8,976 bases of DNA, from positions 1 to 8,976 of the forward strand of contig CAKUTY010000048.1 in the NCBI GenBank assembly GCA_934692455.1, in the 5' to 3' direction. Shown piece by piece: positions 6,832-8,976 of the stretch. The translations under genes and the position numbers were made by a program. Source of the stretch: an uncultured Erysipelotrichaceae bacterium (GTDB lineage Bacteria > Bacillota_I > Bacilli_A > Erysipelotrichales > Erysipelotrichaceae). A model generated the notes under the pieces. That model was not told where the DNA came from. It saw nothing but the letters and a program-made list of their open reading frames with translations, and made no database searches. Within the stretch, counting starts at the first letter, position 1. Every line of letters starts with the position of its first letter.

Positions 6832-6849
6832 AGATAAGGAGAAAAGATG

Positions 6850-7890
6850 ATGGCAAATCCATTTACATTAACTTTTGGGAAAAACCCACTGGAGTCTGTA
6901 GAAAGACCTGTACAAAATAATGAGATTCTTGATGCGTTCACATCAGATACTATCAATCAGCAAATGTTTATCATTACAGGGGTTAGGGGTTCTGGTAAGA
7001 CGGTTATGATGTCAAGAATCTGTCACGAATTAAGTAAGCGTCCTGATTGGATTGTTTTGGAGTTGAATCCAGCAACTGATTTATTACAGGCAATTCTTTC
7101 AAAATTGTATAGTAATCATCTTGTTTCTAAATTGATTAAATCTTCTAAAATTGACTTATCTTTTTTTGGTTTTGGTGTATCTATTGATGGGGCAACCCAG
7201 ATTACTGATTCAGAAACTGCCATTGTAACAATTCTTAAAAAAATCCAAAAGGAAGGAAAGCGCGTATTATTCTGTATTGATGAGATGTCTAATAATGAAT
7301 ATATGAAGGTTTTTGCGGGTTCTTTTCAAATATTTGTAAGACAAGAGTTGCCGGTATTTTTACTTGGTACTGGATTATATGAAAATATAGATGAATTGCA
7401 GAATGAAAAGAATTTGACTTTCTTGTATCGTGCGCCAAAAATTCAATTACAACCATTAAATATTTCGGCGATTGCAGCAAAATACCAAAACATATTTAAA
7501 TTCGCTGACTCTGAAGCTTTGGAAATGGCAAAACTTACAAAAGGATATCCTTTTGCGTTCCAAGTCCTTGGATATCTAACATGGAACGCTAATGGAGATT
7601 ATAATTCAATATTAAGTGAATATGAACAGTATCTAAGTGAATTTGTTTATGATAAGTTGTGGTCTGAACTTTCTTTGAAAGATCGTCTGGTCGCAAAGGC
7701 AATTGTGGATACGGATAATAAAAAAATCAAAGATATAAGAGATATTCTAAATATGAGTACTAACGAATTTAATCCATATCGTCAAAGATTGATTAAAAAA
7801 GGAATTGTAGATGGTAGCACAAGGGGGTATCTATATTTCACTTTACCGTTGTTTGAGGAGTATATTAATACCCATTTCGATATAGACTAG
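6850..7890 (+). CDS. ATP-binding protein, archaeal-ATPase/STAND-like, with C-terminal winged-helix-like region
   Basis: The protein is 346 residues from ATG 6850 (MANPFTLTFG). ATG 6847 immediately before it is an alternative start, but 6850 gives 8-nt spacing from AAGGAG (6836-6841) and the family's usual N-terminus. Counting from 6847, Walker A is GVRGSGKT (45-52), Walker B is RVLFCIDEM (139-147), and LGTG (173-176) fits sensor 1. The region 270-340 (LSLKDRLVAKAIVD, then IRDILNMSTNEFNPYRQRLIKKGIV and a GYLYFTLP hairpin) looks like a winged helix, as in many ATPases of this class. Similar proteins are common in gut Firmicutes, but I know of no settled function; regulation, signalling or a mobile-element or defence role are all open. 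It stands alone after the direct-repeat array and is followed by a convergent gene pair. Confidence 0.85.
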   Translation: MANPFTLTFGKNPLESVERPVQNNEILDAFTSDTINQQMFIITGVRGSGKTVMMSRICHELSKRPDWIVLELNPATDLLQAILSKLYSNHLVSKLIKSSKIDLSFFGFGVSIDGATQITDSETAIVTILKKIQKEGKRVLFCIDEMSNNEYMKVFAGSFQIFVRQELPVFLLGTGLYENIDELQNEKNLTFLYRAPKIQLQPLNISAIAAKYQNIFKFADSEALEMAKLTKGYPFAFQVLGYLTWNANGDYNSILSEYEQYLSEFVYDKLWSELSLKDRLVAKAIVDTDNKKIKDIRDILNMSTNEFNPYRQRLIKKGIVDGSTRGYLYFTLPLFEEYINTHFDID

Positions 7891-7919
7891 ATTGGTAGTA
7901 AGTGGTGTGCTTTACCAAT
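7891..7919. terminator. Hairpin between convergent genes, possible terminator
   Basis: ATTGGTA (7891-7897) pairs with TACCAAT (7913-7919), and AAG (7900-7902) with CTT (7910-7912), with a two-base bulge. It starts right after the ATPase stop and ends 5 bp before the stop of the - strand small gene. There is no good T run on either side, so its terminator activity is uncertain. Confidence 0.4.
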
Positions 7920-7924
7920 AAATC

Positions 7925-8104
7925 TTATTGTTTATGCTTTTTGCCAATTGGATCTAGCAAGATACCGATAGATGTTCCAAATAATAGGCCTATACCAATA
8001 TCGTCCATTAGGATGCCAAACAATAATCCTAAGGAAATACCTGTTGCTAGGTCGATGCAGTCTATATCGGTATTGTTTTTAAGATAATCAAGAAATTTCT
8101 TCAT
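7925..8104 (-). CDS. Small glycine-rich membrane protein
   Basis: The 59-residue protein starts with a polar, charged segment (MKKFLDYLKNNTDID). Two short hydrophobic stretches follow, about 20-33 (ATGISLGLLFGILM) and 36-51 (IGIGLLFGTSIGILLD), with Gly every three to four residues as in glycine-zipper membrane helices, and a basic tail (GKKHKQ). I chose ATG at 8104 over an in-frame TTG at 8122: the ATG gives a family-like MKKF start and overlaps the end of the upstream gene by 17 nt, which suggests translational coupling. Neither start has its own ribosome binding site. Function is unknown; related small glycine-rich membrane proteins are widespread in Firmicutes. Confidence 0.7.
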   Translation of the reverse strand: MKKFLDYLKNNTDIDCIDLATGISLGLLFGILMDDIGIGLLFGTSIGILLDPIGKKHKQ

Positions 8105-8261
8105 AAATGTTTTTAAATACAAGAATTGCTTTGTTGGAACTAGCGATTGAGAAGGTAACTAGTTCCCATTTTTCTTTTAGCTGTTTGTTGCAAACTTCTT
8201 TGATAGTATCAGCCATATCTTTGACAATAGGCTCATAATCTATCACGATAGTCTTGTACAT
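8088..8261 (-). CDS. 57-residue soluble protein (possibly DUF4177-like)
   Basis: A 57-residue frame runs from ATG 8261 to TGA 8088: it opens MYKTIVIDYEPIVKDMAD and has KEKWELVTFSIASSNKAILVFKN near the end (split here as KEKWELVT, FSIASSN, KAILVFKN). AAAGGAGG at 8277-8270 lies 8 nt upstream, the strongest ribosome binding site in this part of the window. The pattern of a helix-rich start, then a WELV strand, a loop and an ILVFK strand recalls small DUF4177 proteins, but the match is by eye only. It has no signal peptide or membrane segment. It is the first gene of a two-gene - strand unit; its last 17 nt overlap the membrane protein gene. Its short length makes it easy to miss. Confidence 0.75.
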   Translation of the reverse strand: MYKTIVIDYEPIVKDMADTIKEVCNKQLKEKWELVTFSIASSNKAILVFKNIYEEIS

Positions 8262-8277
8262 ATAAGGAACCTCCTTT

Positions 8278-8432
8278 ATAGGTTCAGTTTAATTGTTTTA
8301 TGTTAAATAAATAGGCTGATAACAGTAAATAACTGGTAAATAATGAATATATATTTAAATATAATGAAGATAATTGATAAATATATAACTTTTAATAATG
8401 AAAAATACATTGAAATGTATATAATTAATTCC
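8278..8432. promoter_or_regulatory. AT-rich divergent intergenic region with a degenerate copy of the 19-bp repeat
   Basis: This region separates the - strand pair from the prepilin gene. ACAGTAAATAACTGGTAAA (8322-8340) resembles the repeat unit upstream of the ATPase gene but has substitutions and one extra base, so its AGTAAA-like elements are 11 bp apart. TATAAT occurs at 8360-8365 and 8420-8425. Neither has a good -35 box. Use of the second would start transcription about at the GTG of the prepilin gene. Confidence 0.4.
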
Positions 8433-8976
8433 GTGAAAAAACTTTTTAGAAGAGCCGCTAAAGCTAATAACCACAAGGGTTTTACTCTTGCGGAACTTTT
8501 AATTGTGGTTGCGATTATTGCAGTTTTAATTGTGGTTGCGATACCGATATTTGTTAAGCAATTAGAAAAAAGTAGAGAGGCTAGTGACTTAGCAAATGTG
8601 CGTAGTGCCTATGCTGAAGTGATGACTTCAGTTATTGAAGGTGATACTAGTAAAACGGTTAGTGTTGAGCTAAGTCAAAGAGAGAGCGATTGGTTAAATG
8701 ATCCTGTCACAATAGGAAGCGTTACACACTATAAAAAAGATGCTGATACTGTTAATTGGCATGGTGTCCCTGGCAATAATGGAACTTGTGTGGTTTCTTA
8801 TAACGAGGGTACTGGTATCTTATTTACATGGTCTGGTGCTAGTAATGTGGTTAAGCCAACTGTTAAATTTGATGAAGATATTCATGGGGCACTTGATGCA
8901 ACAGGTTATCCACAAAATGTTACACCGACTAATTCTTTTAGAATTGATTCAACTTGTCCTAATTCTACTATGCTTC
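8433..8976 (+). CDS. Type IV prepilin-like protein, N-terminal part (cut by window end)
   Basis: The frame stays open to the window end (181 codons). It begins VKKLFRRAAKANNHKG, a short basic leader, then FTLAELLIVVAIIAVLIVVA, the canonical prepilin helix. Prepilin peptidase would cut between Gly16 and Phe17, and Glu21 is the conserved +5 glutamate. The region after residue 45 (QLEKSREASDLANVRSAYAE) continues the N-terminal helix, and the variable globular part follows with Cys in GTCVVSY and STCPNS, a possible disulfide. Such proteins build surface pili or pseudopili. GTG 8433 is chosen because it gives the usual leader length. In-frame ATGs at 8415 and 8364 would add 6 or 23 residues. None has a clear ribosome binding site. 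No pilus assembly gene is visible in the window. Confidence 0.85.
   Translation, partial: MKKLFRRAAKANNHKGFTLAELLIVVAIIAVLIVVAIPIFVKQLEKSREASDLANVRSAYAEVMTSVIEGDTSKTVSVELSQRESDWLNDPVTIGSVTHYKKDADTVNWHGVPGNNGTCVVSYNEGTGILFTWSGASNVVKPTVKFDEDIHGALDATGYPQNVTPTNSFRIDSTCPNSTML
8497..8542 (+). repeat. 19-bp direct repeat inside the prepilin helix
   Basis: TTTTAATTGTGGTTGCGAT occurs at 8497-8515 and 8524-8542, a 27-bp (nine-codon) in-frame period encoding LIVVAI twice. Helix length is the normal one for prepilins, so the second copy replaced sequence instead of adding to it. Confidence 0.8.

Noticed and set aside
7902..8087. A + strand 61-residue gene
   Set aside because: It lies opposite the glycine-rich membrane gene, has no ribosome binding site and reads as a mirror of that gene.
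8102..8122. TTG 8122 as start of the glycine-rich membrane protein
   Set aside because: No ribosome binding site, and ATG 8104 gives a more typical N-terminus and a short coupling overlap with the upstream gene.

Overview
The window is AT-rich and looks like a low-GC Firmicutes chromosome, possibly a gut Erysipelotrichia or Clostridia species. The evidence is strong AAAGGAGG-type ribosome binding sites, a cre-like catabolite repression site, PTS sugar uptake, Firmicutes-type potD and prepilin sequences, and short intergenic regions. No 16S or marker gene is present, so the lineage is a guess.

Left edge (1-1200): the 3' end of a group II intron (domains V and VI) is joined to the C-terminal two thirds of a polyamine-binding protein gene (potD). 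The potD remnant is also out of frame just after the intron junction, so it reads as a disrupted gene. A weak terminator follows it, then about 300 bp of AT-rich DNA without a convincing gene.

Centre (1203-6593): a complete alpha-glucoside uptake and hydrolysis locus. A divergent RpiR/GlvR-type regulator (- strand) faces a four-gene + strand operon: Gfo/Idh/MocA oxidoreductase, PTS EIICB permease, an 86-residue two-helix membrane protein, and a GH4 NAD-dependent 6-phospho-alpha-glucosidase (GlvA/MalA type). A sigma-A-like promoter whose -35 box overlaps a cre site drives the operon, and a perfect 17-bp hairpin closes it. The permease would import and phosphorylate an alpha-glucoside such as maltose, and GlvA would split the 6-phosphate. 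The oxidoreductase and the small membrane protein are additions to the glvA-glvR-glvC set known from Bacillus subtilis.

Right part (6594-8976): an ATP-binding protein with a STAND/archaeal-ATPase-like core and a C-terminal winged-helix-like region is preceded by three 19-bp direct repeats spaced exactly 29 bp apart. Next come two small overlapping genes on the - strand (a 57-residue soluble protein and a 59-residue glycine-rich membrane protein), then the start of a type IV prepilin-like gene cut by the window end. A degenerate copy of the repeat lies between the - strand pair and the prepilin gene. The repeat array and its paired ATPase are the least explained part of the window.
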